Notes: generated by a model not told the origin, from the letters alone. Shown: positions 33,903 to 44,085, numbered from the stretch's first letter. The stretch: DNA of 64,000 bases from Erinaceus europaeus (GCF_950295315.1 NC_080170.1:93666054-93730053), one strand, 5' to 3'. Made by a program: numbers and translations.

Positions 33903-34455
33903 AAGGTGGGTTGAATGGATAAAGAGAGATCTATATAAATACATAGAGATACCATAGAAAGCAACCTTCAGGAACAGGCTGGGACTCAGTATAATTCAGC
34001 TTTATTGGATAACTAAGAAAATCGAGGACAGAGGAGAAAAGCAGAAGCACATTGAATGGAACTAGATACAAAAAGAAACTAGCACAGTGCTGCCAGAACA
34101 GCAATAAATGTGAGTGGTTCCACTAGGCCCTCCCTCCAAATTGTTTTTATCCTTCAGTTCTCTTGGAGCATGAGTTGTTGCCATGGTTCAATCTAAAGGA
34201 ATGAGATGTCAGTACAGGAAGAACATCTGTCCCACTGTTCCATGGATCAAGAAGCTTAAAGAAGGAGAAACTGTATCGTTAGACATCTGAGAGAAAGAAA
34301 AAATGGACAGGTCAGGGCATCAAATCAAGAATTGTGAGAAAGGAGGTGGCTGCAGAAAGAGGAGAAGCAGAGGCATCAGAATTTCCTTACTTGTTTGTTT
34401 TACCTATAAAAAATTTAAAGAGTCATGAATTAAAATAAATAAATAAATAAAGGCA
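33903..34455. other. MORC1 last intron, nothing recognised
   Basis: Unique-looking sequence, no exon or named repeat. Confidence 0.4.
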
Positions 34456-34458
34456 GAT

Positions 34459-35180
34459 GAGGGGAGTCGGGCGTAGTGCAGCGGGTTAAGCACACGTGGC
34501 TCAAAGCGTAAGGACTAGAGTAAGGATCCCAGTTCGAGCCCCCAGCTCCCCACATGCAAGGGAATTGCTTCACAGGTGGTGAAGCAGGTCTGCAGGTGTC
34601 TATCTTTCTCTCCCCCTCTCTGTCTTCCCCTCCTCTCTCTATTTCTCTCTGTCCTATCCAACAACAATTGTCGTATGCTTTACATTGGTTTGTTCTAGCC
34701 CTCCCCCGCCAAGAGAATTGAATCAGTCCAGTTAATTTCGCGGGCCCGCTTGGCCCCGCCCCGAGGGAACCCCGGGAGAGGGTTCCTGAGTTCCTGAGTT
34801 CGAGAGTTTCAGGGTTACAGAGTAAGAGAGAGTTCCAGTGTGCCAGTTTCAGAGGGTTCCCGAGTACGAGAGTTCGAGAGTTCCTGAGTTCCAGAGTAAG
34901 GGAGAGGGTTCCTGAGTTCGAGAGAAAAAAGAAAGAGTGCTTGCGCCGCCGCAAAGAGACAGCGGAGTTCTGTTTGGTGATTAGTTTGTCTTAGTTTATG
35001 AATCGTTGTTCCTGAATAAAGAAATACAGCTTCCCTGCCCAGCCGTTGTCTCCGCGTCTCTGTTACCCGCCCGTGAAGCTAGCCGGCCCGGCAAGAGCCT
35101 TCCAAATTTTAACAACAAACAATGACAGCAACAACAACGATAAACAACAAGGGCAACAAAAGGGGGGGAAAAGCAGTTGA
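34459..35180 (+). repeat. SINE A, sense, split by a solo LTR
   Basis: First part 34459-34668 (head GGGAGTCGGGCGTAGTGCAG to CCTATCCAACAACAAT), second part 35118-35180 (AACAATGACAGCAACAAC onward). Removing the LTR and one copy of AACAAT restores a normal SINE A tail. Confidence 0.95.
34663..35123 (+). mobile_element. Solo LTR of a class II-type endogenous retrovirus
   Basis: A 449-bp LTR at 34669-35117, starting TGTCGTATGC and ending TTAACAACA, flanked by AACAAT at 34663-34668 and 35118-35123. It is the sense-strand relative of the two LTRs at 44086 and 46035. Its middle (about 34791-34925) is an irregular array of short CAGAGTTC/GAGTTCGAGA-like units. AATAAA lies at 35015-35020 in the R region. 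The single LTR with an intact target duplication indicates LTR-LTR recombination after provirus insertion. No coding sequence. Confidence 0.95.
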
Positions 35181-35472
35181 GAGCCTGTAACAAGGGAGGA
35201 GAAGATGAAGGAATAGCAATTAAGCAATTAAGGAGAACCTCCACTGCTAAAATGATCTAAGTTCTTACTAACACACTTGTGAGCATAAAATGATATTAAA
35301 AGCAAAAATATTTTGAAATATTTAAAGCATCATTCAAATACAGGATATGGATAAAGAATGCAAGGATTATTGTCCAGCCACATGAATCACAGGAAAGACC
35401 TTTGGGAGACCACTCAGATTACTAGACTGTCCTGTAGCTTCTTCAAGTAAATTGTTGCTTCTGTGTTTCTAG

Positions 35473-35571
35473 GGTGGCCCAGCAGGAGATCTAGAGGAGA
35501 TTGACAGTTATTTAGAAGCTTTGCTTCAAGAAGACAATCTTCTTTTCCAGAACACATTAAATAAAAAATGA
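35473..35571 (+). CDS. MORC1: MORC1 terminal coding exon, shortened tail
   Basis: The last coding exon follows a GTGTTTCTAG acceptor in phase 0. It encodes GGPAGDLEEIDSYLEALLQE and then DNLLFQNTLNKK before a TGA at 35569-35571. Human MORC1 carries about 17-20 further residues (NKVTIDARHRLPLEK...) after NLNK. Here a six-A run (35563-35568) puts TGA in frame, while the shifted frame from 35568 to 35615 reads MTTDTARRDLPLVKK then stop, clearly resembling the human tail. The shortened C-terminus is therefore a real indel or a homopolymer error in the assembly. Confidence 0.92.
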   Translation, partial: GGPAGDLEEIDSYLEALLQEDNLLFQNTLNKK

Positions 35572-35640
35572 CTACAGATACTGCACGTCGTGATCTCCCT
35601 TTAGTAAAGAAATGAAGGTATTTTTCAAATAAAAAAGATT
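35572..35640 (+). promoter_or_regulatory. MORC1: MORC1 3' UTR with candidate poly(A) signal
   Basis: AATAAA occurs at 35628-35633, about 60 bases past the stop, and is the nearest canonical signal. A second AATAAA sits at 36274-36279 and would give a ~0.7 kb 3' UTR that includes the tRNA-half insertion at 35749. Which is used cannot be decided from sequence. Confidence 0.45.
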
Positions 35641-35733
35641 TCTTCTAAAATGCTTTTAAGAACAAGGAAGATTCTCTTAAAAAATATTTCCCCCTTGTAC
35701 TTGTTACTGGAAAGACCTTTCTGTTTAACACTA

Positions 35734-35805
35734 AGAAAAGTGTATGTTGGAGCTCCATTGGCGCAATCGGTTAGTGTACGGTACTTAAACAGAAAAGTGT
35801 ATGTT
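35734..35805 (+). pseudogene. Tailless retro-insert of the 5' half of tRNA-Ile(UAU)
   Basis: Bases 35752 to about 35787 read as the 5' half of tRNA-Ile(UAU): acceptor strand GCTCCA, the A-box/D-arm GGCGCAATCGGTTAG, and the anticodon-stem strand CGGTACTTA, stopping in the anticodon loop. The 42-bp insert (35749-35790) has no poly(A) tail and is flanked by perfect 15-bp direct repeats AGAAAAGTGTATGTT at 35734-35748 and 35791-35805. This is the structure expected of L1-mediated insertion of a cleaved tRNA 5' half. There is no T arm or 3' acceptor strand, so it is not a functional tRNA gene. The identification uses recalled human tRNA-Ile-TAT sequence. Confidence 0.85.
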
Positions 35806-36771
35806 CTACAAATGGAGCCCGATTTAGATTTATATATTCCTCAATCCTATTCCCTTACTCTTTGTGTATATATGGTTGTATTGCACATTGTTAAGAAAAA
35901 TGGGAATGTCAGTAGGCTTAAATTTTGTTAATCACTTAAGGGACTGTAAAAACTAGGAAATTAGAACTTTCAAAAATCAATCTACAAAACACCGTGGAAT
36001 CACCTCTTGAAATTTACATCAGAAAAATAAGGACATTATACTCTTTCCCTACCACAGCCAATACTCAGTAAAGCAAGAAGTGTAAATCCTCAAAAGCTTT
36101 GACATCGGGTTTATATAATTTTCTTACTGATCTTACAGCTTTAGCTATAAGTTCTTTAGAACAAATACTCTGATGTGAGTGCATATTGCATGGTAGAATT
36201 GTGTTTTTACATTGTCATTGAAATCTGACTGTTTATTTGCTAGTTTAAAATACCTGCCACTTTAGGCAAAAACAATAAAACATTTAAGAATTTGATGTGT
36301 ACTTGAATAATTTCAATTTAATGTACCCATACATAGTACAAAACTCAGAACATGTGAGCTGGGATAAGGTGAAATGTTCATTCTATTCTTGTGTTTGAGC
36401 ACTGAAAATCTTCTTGAGAAACATGGCATTTATTATTTGTGAATTAATCCAACATATATTGCTGGTTATAAACTATATACATTATTATATAAATATACAT
36501 GCAATAGTACCCAAAAGATGCTGTTGCCTTCTGCTATTTAGTAAACATTCAAGATAGTTCCATATCAGGATGAGTACATGTTATCATGACCTGTTCCTTA
36601 TCATTCCATTCCATTATACATACCAAAATTCATTTAGCTATTTTCTAACCAATTAGAGGATTTTCTCTATCATTTGTATTTACTTGAACACAACAGCAAA
36701 TATCCTTGTGAATATGTTGATTTCAAATATGAGCAACAATGTCTGTTAAATCAATCGCAAAGGATGAGTTT

Positions 36772-36985
36772 GTTTTTATTTCTCTATTGGGGGATTAGTT
36801 TTTACAGTCAACAGTAAATACAATAATTTCTACATGCATAATATTTCTCAGTTTTCCACACAACAATACAACCCCTACTAGGTCCTCTGCCATCCTGTTC
36901 TAAGACCTGAAATCCCTACCCCCACCCCCAACTACCCCAGAATCTTTTACTTTGGTGCAATTTACCAAGAGGAGGAGTTGTTGAG
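36772..36985 (-). repeat. L1 3' end, antisense
   Basis: ATTTCTCTATTGGGGGATTAG, TTTACAGTCAACAGTAAATAC, CACACAACAATACAACCCC, CTAGGTCCTCTGCC. Same young L1 tail as at 28757. Confidence 0.88.
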
Positions 36986-37244
36986 AAAGACTATATTACA
37001 TACTACTAATAGATATAGCCTAGCAGCACTGTGTAAACGTTTATTAGTTTACACTTCCACAACAATATATGAGAGCCTTTTTCCTCATGCCTACACTTAC
37101 ACAGTGAATTATCAAACTTTCATAAGTTGTTGATCAAATAGATGGAGATGGTATATCTTTGTAGTTGTCACATTCACTTCCTATGTTATGAATAAGATTA
37201 AGTCTCTTTCTATGTTTAAAATTCATTTTAGGGAATTCATTTTA

Positions 37245-37515
37245 GGAAGTGGAATACTGGGTTAAGTACACACATTACAGGATACAAGGACCCAGGTTCA
37301 GGTCCCTGGTCCCCACCTTCAGGGGGAAAGCTTCACAAATGGTGAAGCAGGGCTGCAAGTATCTCTCTGTCTCTTTGCTTCCATATCTCTCCCTCCCTTC
37401 TCAATTTCTCCCTGTCAAGGGCAACAAAATAGGAAAAATGGCCTCCAAGAGCAGTAGATTCATAGTGCAGGCACTGAGCCCCAGCAATAACCCTGGAGGC
37501 AAAAAAAAAAATTCA
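37245..37515 (+). repeat. SINE B with long-variant end, sense
   Basis: GGAAGTGGAATACTGGGTTAAG, B box AGGTTCAGGTCCC, CTTCAGGGGGAAAGCTTCAC, then GAGCAGTAGATTCATAG and CAATAACCCTGGAGGCAAA. GAATTCATTTTAGG precedes it (37230-). Confidence 0.88.
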
Positions 37516-38429
37516 CTGTCTCTACCCAATAATAAATAAAAATAGTTTTTTAAATTAATTTTAATATGGCCTTTTTTATTTTTCTCTTTGATGATGCATC
37601 AGTTTTACTAGAGTTTTTTTCAGATTAGGAGAAATTATCTTTTTAGATGAAGTATCTTGGAAATATCTAATAATGTTTTTAGTTTTCAGTGAGCCATATA
37701 ACTATTAGTTAACTCTTAATTGAAAAATAGAAATTTTCTTTTATTTTCTATTGATAATATACACTGCTATATTTGAAACAAAATTGGTCGTATACACATT
37801 AACTATTCAACTTCCTTTCAAGGCAGTTTATTTAAGTCCCAGTGAATCCAATTCTTGGGAGAACTAAACAATTTATTTATTAAGATAATCAGGACTAAGG
37901 AATGAACCAGACTTATGAATTGAGAGAGAAAAAAAAAAAAGGAAGTTTAGAAGAACCATTATTTGAGCCACATGACTCCAGGTGGAAATATATAATTCTG
38001 CTACTTCTAAGAATGGTCAGTAGCAACATGACTTGAGGACCGAACAGGTCAGATCTTTTCATTTTCATTTTCATTAGTGGATTGTTAGGTCTCTTAATAC
38101 TGTTCTCAAGCTTATTGGCAACTGTGCCTTGACTGGGACTAGATTAGAATGAGATCAGGCAAAGTGGAGTAAGGACAGGAAGAAGGTATATGTACATGTA
38201 GACTTTTTTGAGAAAGAAAAGGGGGGGGAGACAAGAAAAATACAACAAAATAGCGGCCCAATGTTTCTTTATATGGAGACAATATTTCTGTCTACAGTAG
38301 CTCTAACTCCTCATACTGATTATCTGGTTACTGTTATCCACTTCTCTCTCTTCCCTCTTTCAGATATAGACTGCCTTTTAGTTTAACAGTACAAGAAAAC
38401 GTATAACTTTAGTATGATTGTTTTTGTTT

Positions 38430-38578
38430 TGTTTTTATTTATTTATTAATGAGAAAGATAGGAGACGAGAGAAAGAGACAGATCACTCTGGCACATGTGC
38501 TGCTGGGGATCGAACTCAGGACCTCATGCTTGAGAGTCCAAAGCTTTATTACTGCTCCACCTCCCGGACCACAGCATG
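38430..38578 (-). repeat. SINE C, antisense
   Basis: TTATTTATTTATTAATGAGAAAG tail edge, GGCACATGTGCTGCTGGGG, GATCGAACTCAGGACC, then CTCCACCTCCCGGACCAC. AGCATGATTGTTTT after it matches AGTATGATTGTTTT before it (38411-), a target duplication. Confidence 0.88.
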
Positions 38579-38599
38579 ATTGTTTTTTAAAAAAAGTTC

Positions 38600-38835
38600 A
38601 GTTCTCACAGCGGCTTAAGTGCACATGGCGCAAAGCGCAAGGACCAGCATAAGGATCCCGGTTCGAGCCCCCGGCTCCCCACCTGCAGGGGAGTCGCTTC
38701 TTTCTCTCCCCTTCTCTGTCTTCCCCTCCTCCTCTGTCCTATCCAACAACAATGACATCACTAACAGCAACAAGAATAACTACAACAATAAAACAACAAG
38801 GGCAACAAAAGGGAATAAATAAATATTTTTTAAAA
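38600..38835 (+). repeat. SINE A, sense, 5'-truncated
   Basis: Starts inside the A box (CAGCGGCTTAAGTGCAC), has B box GGTTCGAGCCCCC, lacks the TGAAGCAGGTCTGCAGG block, and ends in an AACAACAAGGGC tail. Confidence 0.9.
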
Positions 38836-38864
38836 GTTCTGTTGACTTGGCGCAGTGGTACAGA

Positions 38865-39640
38865 ATATGCTTTTTAAAAAATTATTTATAAAAAGGAAAC
38901 ACTGACAAAACCATAGGATAAGAGGGGTATAACTCCACATAATTCCCACCACCAGAACTCCATATCCCATCCTATCTCCCTTGATAGTTTGCCTATTCTT
39001 TAACCCTCTGGGAGTATGGACTGAAATTCATTGTGGGATGCAGAAGGTGGGAGGTCTGGCTTCTGCAATTGCTTCCCCGCTGAACATGGGTGTTGTCAGG
39101 TCGATCCATACTCCCAGCCTGCCTCTCTCTTTCCCTAGTGGAGTGGGGTTCTGGGGAATCGAGCTCCAGGACATATTGGTGGGATTGTCTGTCCAGGAAA
39201 GTCTAGTTGGCATTATGGTAGTATCTGGGACCTGGTGGCTGAAAAGAGAGTTAACATATAAAGCCAAACAAGTTGTTGACTAATCATGAACTTAAAGGCT
39301 GGAATAAAGTGCAGATAAAGAGTTGGGGGGGTCTCCAGTTTGTAGATAGCTAGTAGGCATATTTTAGTTATATTCCAAAGGGCCTGTGGCTACTAGTTTG
39401 CTTGGTTTTTTTCCCCTGAGCCTGAAATCTGAAATGCAGGTGGATCCAAGTTATTGTCTGGGGAGATGATGTTATGGCTGGAAAAATGAGAAAGCTGCAT
39501 CAGGAAAGAGAATAGCTCCCAAATAAGGGAAAGGTGTATAAATATTGTGGACTGTAAACCCCATTGATTTGATGTGATCTGGGGCCCATATTCAGCTTAG
39601 GAGTCTATGTGACCTCTGCATCCCTGTAGATCTGAGCATA
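38865..39640 (-). repeat. Family R, antisense
   Basis: Nearly collinear with 8080-8790: AAAAAGGAAACACTGAC, GGATAAGAGGGGTATAAC, GATCCATACTCCCAGCCTGC, GGTGTATAAATATTGTGG, then GGGGCCCATATTCAGC. Confidence 0.9.
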
Positions 39641-39960
39641 TACTTTTTTTATTAGTGATTTAATATTCATTTACAAAATTACAAGATAATAGGTATAATT
39701 CCACTCCATCCCTACCACCAGAGTTCTGAATCCCCAATCCCTCCATTGTGAGCTACAGCCGTTCTAAGGTTACAGGTGTGGGCTAACTATTATCGCTAAA
39801 ACTATCTGTCTAGATTTGCATATATTTGCCCATTTTTAAAGGTCCCATTTTTCTTTCCAAGTCACACATACACCTATTACTATATCTAAAAGTGTCTCTC
39901 GTTTTCTTCTCTCTTCAGAAATTAAGATTATGCTCAGCATGGGTTTGTTCCCCAGGACCA
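39641..39960 (-). repeat. L1/family R-related 3' end, antisense, old variant
   Basis: TTTATTAGTGATTTAATATTC, CACCAGAGTTCTGAATCC, CTCGTTTTCTTCTCTC; same subfamily as 14090-14430. Confidence 0.6.
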
Positions 39961-40009
39961 CATAAAAATAAATATTTTAGAAATGTTCTTTAAATATGTT
40001 TTTCACAGG

Positions 40010-40365
40010 GGGGCTGGGCAGTAACACCACAGGTTAAGCGCACATGGTGTAAAGCACAAGGACTGGTGTAAGGATCCCAGTTTGAGCCCCAGGCTCCCCA
40101 CCTGCAGGGGAGTCGCTTCACAGGCAGTGAAGCAGGTCTGCAAGTGTCTATCTTTCTCTCCCCCTCTCTGTCTTCCCCTTCTTTCTCCATTTCTCTCTGT
40201 CCTGTCCAACAACAACAACATCAATAACAACAACAATAATAACCACAACAATGATAAAAACAAGGACAACAAAATAAAAAAGAAAAAAAAAGGCCTTCAA
40301 GAGCAGTGGATTCGTAGTGCAGGCACCGAGCCCCAGCAGTAAACCTGGAGGCAAAAATATATATA
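40010..40365 (+). repeat. SINE A long variant, sense
   Basis: Head GGGGGCTGGGCAGTAACACC, full body, AACAACAACAACATC tail, and long end GCACCGAGCCCCAGC. It ends about 480 bases before the GUCA1C start codon. Confidence 0.94.
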
Positions 40366-40394
40366 CATATATTTTTTCACAGTACTCAGGTATA

Positions 40395-40510
40395 ATATTC
40401 TTTATATTATTTTACAGATGGGAAATGGAGCCTTGAGAACCTGACAGTTTAATGTCGTAAGTAGTTACAGAGTCTAGCGCCCAGGCTGATATCCCCTCAA
40501 ATTTCTTTCC
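40395..40510 (+). repeat. MIR relic
   Basis: ATTTTACAGATGGGAAATGGAG, then AGTTACAGAGTCTAGCGCCC match the MIR 3' half in order. Confidence 0.6.
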
Positions 40511-40559
40511 ATTAAACCTCATTATATTACTTAACAAGGTAGGCGTAATTAGTGGCTAA

Positions 40560-40845
40560 AATATTACAAAGATTACCCTTTCGAAAACGTTACTCCTACC
40601 CATTACAGAAAAATCTTGTCTCTATCAGTCAACACAATCCCATCACTTAGTAAGTAACCTGTCTTAGAACTGTACAGATGAGTTAATCTCACTAGCTTTC
40701 TATTCTTATTTATCCTATAGCTGTAAGAGGTTTAGAGTAGCTTTCTAAGGACATTTGTTAGCTTGAAGTTTTAGTGTGAAGGGCTAAATATGGAGAAAAC
40801 ATTCCTGAAAACGGCCTAAGAATAAGTTGTAGACTGTGCATCACG
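40560..40845 (+). promoter_or_regulatory. GUCA1C: Putative GUCA1C promoter / 5' UTR
   Basis: This is the repeat-poor sequence just upstream of the GUCA1C start codon. TAATCT occurs at 40684-40689 and the reverse-strand form AGATTA at 40572-40577. These resemble CRX-type homeodomain sites (core TAATC), as expected for a photoreceptor gene. Such short motifs are common by chance, and no clear TATA box or initiator was seen. The transcription start is not assignable. Confidence 0.25.
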
Positions 40846-41049
40846 ATGGGGAATAGAGAATCTGTAGCTGGTTATCAAACGGAAATTCTTGCCAAGGACA
40901 CCTATGTGTGGTACAAACAATTTATGATGGAATACCCTTCTGGGCTACAGACATTACATGAATTTAAGACACTATTGGGCCTGCAAGGCTTGAATCAAAA
41001 AGCCAGTCAACATGTTGACCGAGTCTTTAATACCTTTGATATGAATAAG
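40846..41049 (+). CDS. GUCA1C: GUCA1C coding exon 1 (GCAP3)
   Basis: Guanylate cyclase-activating protein 3 is a neuronal calcium sensor of cone photoreceptors that stimulates retinal membrane guanylate cyclases at low calcium. The exon runs from ATG to a donor AATAAG|GTAAGA: 68 codons, phase 0. It starts MGN, giving the Gly2 expected for N-myristoylation. The segment VWYKQFMMEYPSGLQTLHEF and the next KTLLGLQGLNQKA match the non-calcium-binding first EF-hand of human GCAP3 almost residue for residue. It ends FDMNK, the opening of the EF-hand 2 loop, where the human exon also appears to stop. The frame is intact. Exons 2-4 (the rest of EF2, EF3, EF4) were not found before 64000, so intron 1 exceeds 22.9 kb. 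Whether the gene is complete in this species cannot be judged here. Confidence 0.95.
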
Positions 41050-41809
41050 GTAAGAACTTCTACTTAAATATTCTACTTACCTGTGATTCTGTATTTTACC
41101 TCCATTTTAAAAATATAAATTAGCCTTGGGTAAAATGTGTCTATCCTACTGAATGGTGAGGTCTTCAGATAACCCACAGCTTGAAGGTAAGTGAGTCATT
41201 AAGTACATTTAGCACTGACGGCATGAAAATAATTGGGAACTAGCCTTTCCACCCTTGGAAATGTTCTGCATGTAGAGAGTTATTTTAAAACCAAATTAAA
41301 TCTCGGCATGGAATTCTAATGCTATCGTTTAAACAAATCTAATAAGTGAAGATTGATTTACAAAGACTGTTTTCAAAGTATTTAATGCAATGGTGACATT
41401 TTAGGGAAAGAAAATTACAGGAATCTGCTTTTGAAAGTGTAATTGCATATAGATTGGCAGATAAACTCGATACAAATTAGCCAACATGTCTGTGCAACAT
41501 GTTGTCTGAATCAAAAGTTGGAATACTTCAGAATATGTTTTTTTCCCTCATATGTCATTAATTTAGTCTGGGAAAAAACAGTTTACAGGATTTGAGAGGA
41601 GGCTCCTTTTAAAAAGAAGATCAAGATATGTAATTGCCATGTAACACTGAGTTCATTTTAGGTGTCAATTTTAGGTCTAAAGCCTGCAAATTTTAGATTC
41701 AATAAATCTTAGTTGCTGAAAATGGTTACTCAACTATCATCTTGAGTTTATTAACTCATAAGGGACTTCAACATTACCATAAGCCAGAGCTGAGCAGCAC
41801 TTTGGTTAT

Positions 41810-41826
41810 ATATATATATATATATT
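41810..41826. repeat. (TA)n with SINE C remnant upstream
   Basis: CATTACCATAAGCCAGAGCTG and AGCAGCACTTTGGT precede the TA run, which is the end of a family C copy. Confidence 0.65.
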
Positions 41827-42570
41827 AAGGACATAAAAGGAAGAAAGGTAAAAATATACCAAGTTGTTTCTGCTCATGTTTCCTTGTGTATTACAGTTTT
41901 CCTACACCTAGATCTCTATTCTAATTGTGCATTTGTTGTATAGAATAAAAGGGGAAAATTGCTACTCAGAGGGAAAAAAATAGATGACTTTTGAAAGGCT
42001 GTGCAAGTGGTCATAGAAGAGAATGGACAAATAATTTGAAGGAATTTTAAACAACTTGCTGTCTATTATGACGGATGGAACTTAGCAAAACCCTTCCAGG
42101 GCTTTTCTCAGTCAATAAGCAGATGATTTAAAAGGAGTAACTGACAGGTACTGACTGGGTAAAATTCAGCTTCTACAAAAAAATTGTAATCTTTGTAGCA
42201 ATATCATGAACAGATTTTTTAGGGCATTATTGTTTCTTATTATCAAACATGAGTTAAATATTGCTTGCTTAACATTAACTGTTTCCTGCCTCATAACTTT
42301 AATGTAATATAGATGCAAGTAAAAGGAGCTTTGCCCCCAGGAAGATTACAAACCAGTGGAAAAATGGGACAGGCTGTGCTTTTGTTCTAAACTCTATATG
42401 TGTTCTGGATATGCTGTAGGTTAAATGTGGGCCCCCACCCCACCACGCATACACATCTATGTACTAAAATATAAAATCCAATGTGATGGTATCTGAAGGG
42501 ATCTTTGAAAGATCAATAGGTCATTGAGGGCAGAGTTTTGATGAATAGGATTAGTGTCCTCATAGAAAGA
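41827..42570. other. GUCA1C intron 1, nothing recognised
   Basis: No exon or named repeat. The expected EF2-EF3 exon is not here. Confidence 0.5.
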
Positions 42571-42571
42571 G

Positions 42572-42800
42572 ACCTCAGGGGTCAGGAGATAGTTTACCAC
42601 AAGGAGCACACAGGTTATCATGTGCATGACCTGAATTAAAACCCCTAGCCAATATAAGGGAGTACCTGCAGAGAGGAAGCTTCATAAATATTGTGGCAGT
42701 GCTGTGGTGCTGTCCTTTTCTTTCCTTTCTTTCTCCCCCTCCATTTCTCACCATCTATCTAGAAAGAAAAAGTCCACCAGGGATGTTAGAATCATGCAGG
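42572..42800 (+). repeat. SINE B, sense, old
   Basis: GGGGTCAGGAGATAGTTTACC, CTGCAGAGAGGAAGCTTC, CT-rich body. Confidence 0.7.
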
Positions 42801-43485
42801 CACAAAGCTTCAGTGCTACCTTACCCTTACCTTCCTGTAATGGCACATTGAAAAGACAGTTGTGTATGAATCACAAAATGTGCTCTCGGCACTTGTCAAA
42901 TATGTCCAAACATTGATTTTCAACTTCCCAGACTCCAGAAACATGAGAAATGTATTTTTTTTTATTTAAGCCACCCAGCCTGTAGGATTTTTGTGATAGC
43001 ACAGGCAGAATAAGACAGAATTCTATGTGCATGTTTTTTTTTCCTGCTTAATTTCATATTTCAACTTTCTCATGTTCTTTATATCTGCTGATGCTTCACT
43101 ATAGCTGCTGTAAGCCACCTGATTTCACCATGGAAATCTGTTCTAGGCACAGATTCTCAGGTTCTGACAGTACTCCACAAAGGTTAGAATACAAGCTTTC
43201 AAGCTCTTAAGCTATTTTCCAGCAGTGCTGATATTTTACCCCATGCCAACAAATCTGCAGTTTGCACAGTGTTTGTGAACACATGTGCTTGTCTGCACTT
43301 GATATGAAAAAATAGGAATATACAAAAAGCAGTGCTACACAGAAACAAGAAAGTACTGTCAAAATGAAGTTCATTGTGGAGGAGGCAAAGTCAGACAGTG
43401 TCCAAACAGATGTCCTGGAATGCACATGCCACTGATGTGAGAATGTTCACAAGTTTGGAACATGATAGCAGATGAGGACCTAGTG
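42801..43485. other. GUCA1C intron 1, nothing recognised
   Basis: No exon, RNA gene or named repeat recognised. Confidence 0.4.
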
Positions 43486-43602
43486 GGGGTTGTATTCTTA
43501 TGTGGAAAACAGGGAAATGTCATGCATGTACAAACTATTTTATTTTACTGTTGACTGTAAGACATCAATCCTCCAATAAAGAATTAAAAAAAAAAAAAAG
43601 AA
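43486..43602 (+). repeat. L1 3' end, sense
   Basis: CCTAGTGGGGGTTGTATTC, TGCATGTACAAACTATTTTA, ACTGTTGACTGTAAGAC, CCTCCAATAAAGAATTAAA and poly-A. This is the sense form of the young L1 tail found antisense at 10715, 28757 and 36772. Confidence 0.9.
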
Positions 43603-43784
43603 TCCTCACAGTGACAGTTGTGGAATAAGTGGGCCTATTTTTGAGAAACTTTGCTGATTTGGTGGTTTTGCTGGTATTTCTGACTTCAAAAGAAATCGTG
43701 ATTGCTCAGGAAGAGCCTAAACCTAGACCTGATGACCATGTAGAGATCTGAACATGAAATCAAACTATAAAATGGGGTAGATAA

Positions 43785-43968
43785 GGGCCAGGTAGTAACT
43801 TATCCTGTAGAACACACATATCAGCCTGAGGGAGGACATGGATTCAAGCCCCCCAGTCTCTAATAGCAAAGGGAAGTTTCATGAGTGATGTAGCAATGCT
43901 GCAGGATTTTACTTTCTCTGATTCTCCCTGTATCTATTTATCACCTAAAAAAATATAAATGGAAGATA
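43785..43968 (+). repeat. SINE B, sense, old
   Basis: AGGGCCAGGTAGTAACTTATC, GATTCAAGCCCCCCAG, AGTTTCATGAGTGATGTAGC, CT-rich body. Confidence 0.75.
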
Positions 43969-44085
43969 AGTCACTGGAAATGGTGACTCTGTGAAGGCAT
44001 AGAGACTGATGTGAAGAAAGAGAAAGAAACATTGCATGCTGCCCCAGTATCAACCCATCTTCCTCAGGTGTAGCATAGAGTTTGT

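Larger units (their letters stand above)
1..35640 (+). other. MORC1: MORC1 locus, 3' part (terminal introns and exons)
   Basis: The interval holds the last seven exons of MORC1, which encodes a germline nuclear protein with an N-terminal GHKL ATPase and a CW zinc finger, known for transposon silencing in male germ cells. Only the C-terminal ~239 residues are encoded here. Identity rests on an exon-by-exon match to the human MORC1 C-terminus as I remember it (for example NTDISLKQEK, ILLYFFPE, NEISLGQCE, LLFQN) plus uninterrupted splice-phase compatibility. No upstream MORC1 exon was recognised in 1-2716. Introns run from about 2.4 to 9.3 kb and are packed with SINEs, L1s and family R copies. 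Confidence 0.92.
35641..40845. other. MORC1-GUCA1C intergenic region
   Basis: About 5.2 kb separates the two genes. It contains the tRNA-half insertion, an antisense L1 3' end (36772-36985), SINEs at 37245, 38435, 38600 and 40010, family R copies from 38865 to 39955, and a MIR relic. The stretches 35806-36771 and 37511-38434 look like unique sequence with no recognisable gene. Both genes point the same way, so the GUCA1C promoter should lie in the last part. Confidence 0.7.

Noticed and set aside
34430..34954. 174-codon minus-strand open frame
   Set aside because: Antisense read-through of a SINE A copy and the solo LTR array; no coding evidence.
35749..35822. Functional tRNA-Ile gene
   Set aside because: No T arm, no 3' acceptor strand and no B box; flanking direct repeats show an inserted half molecule.
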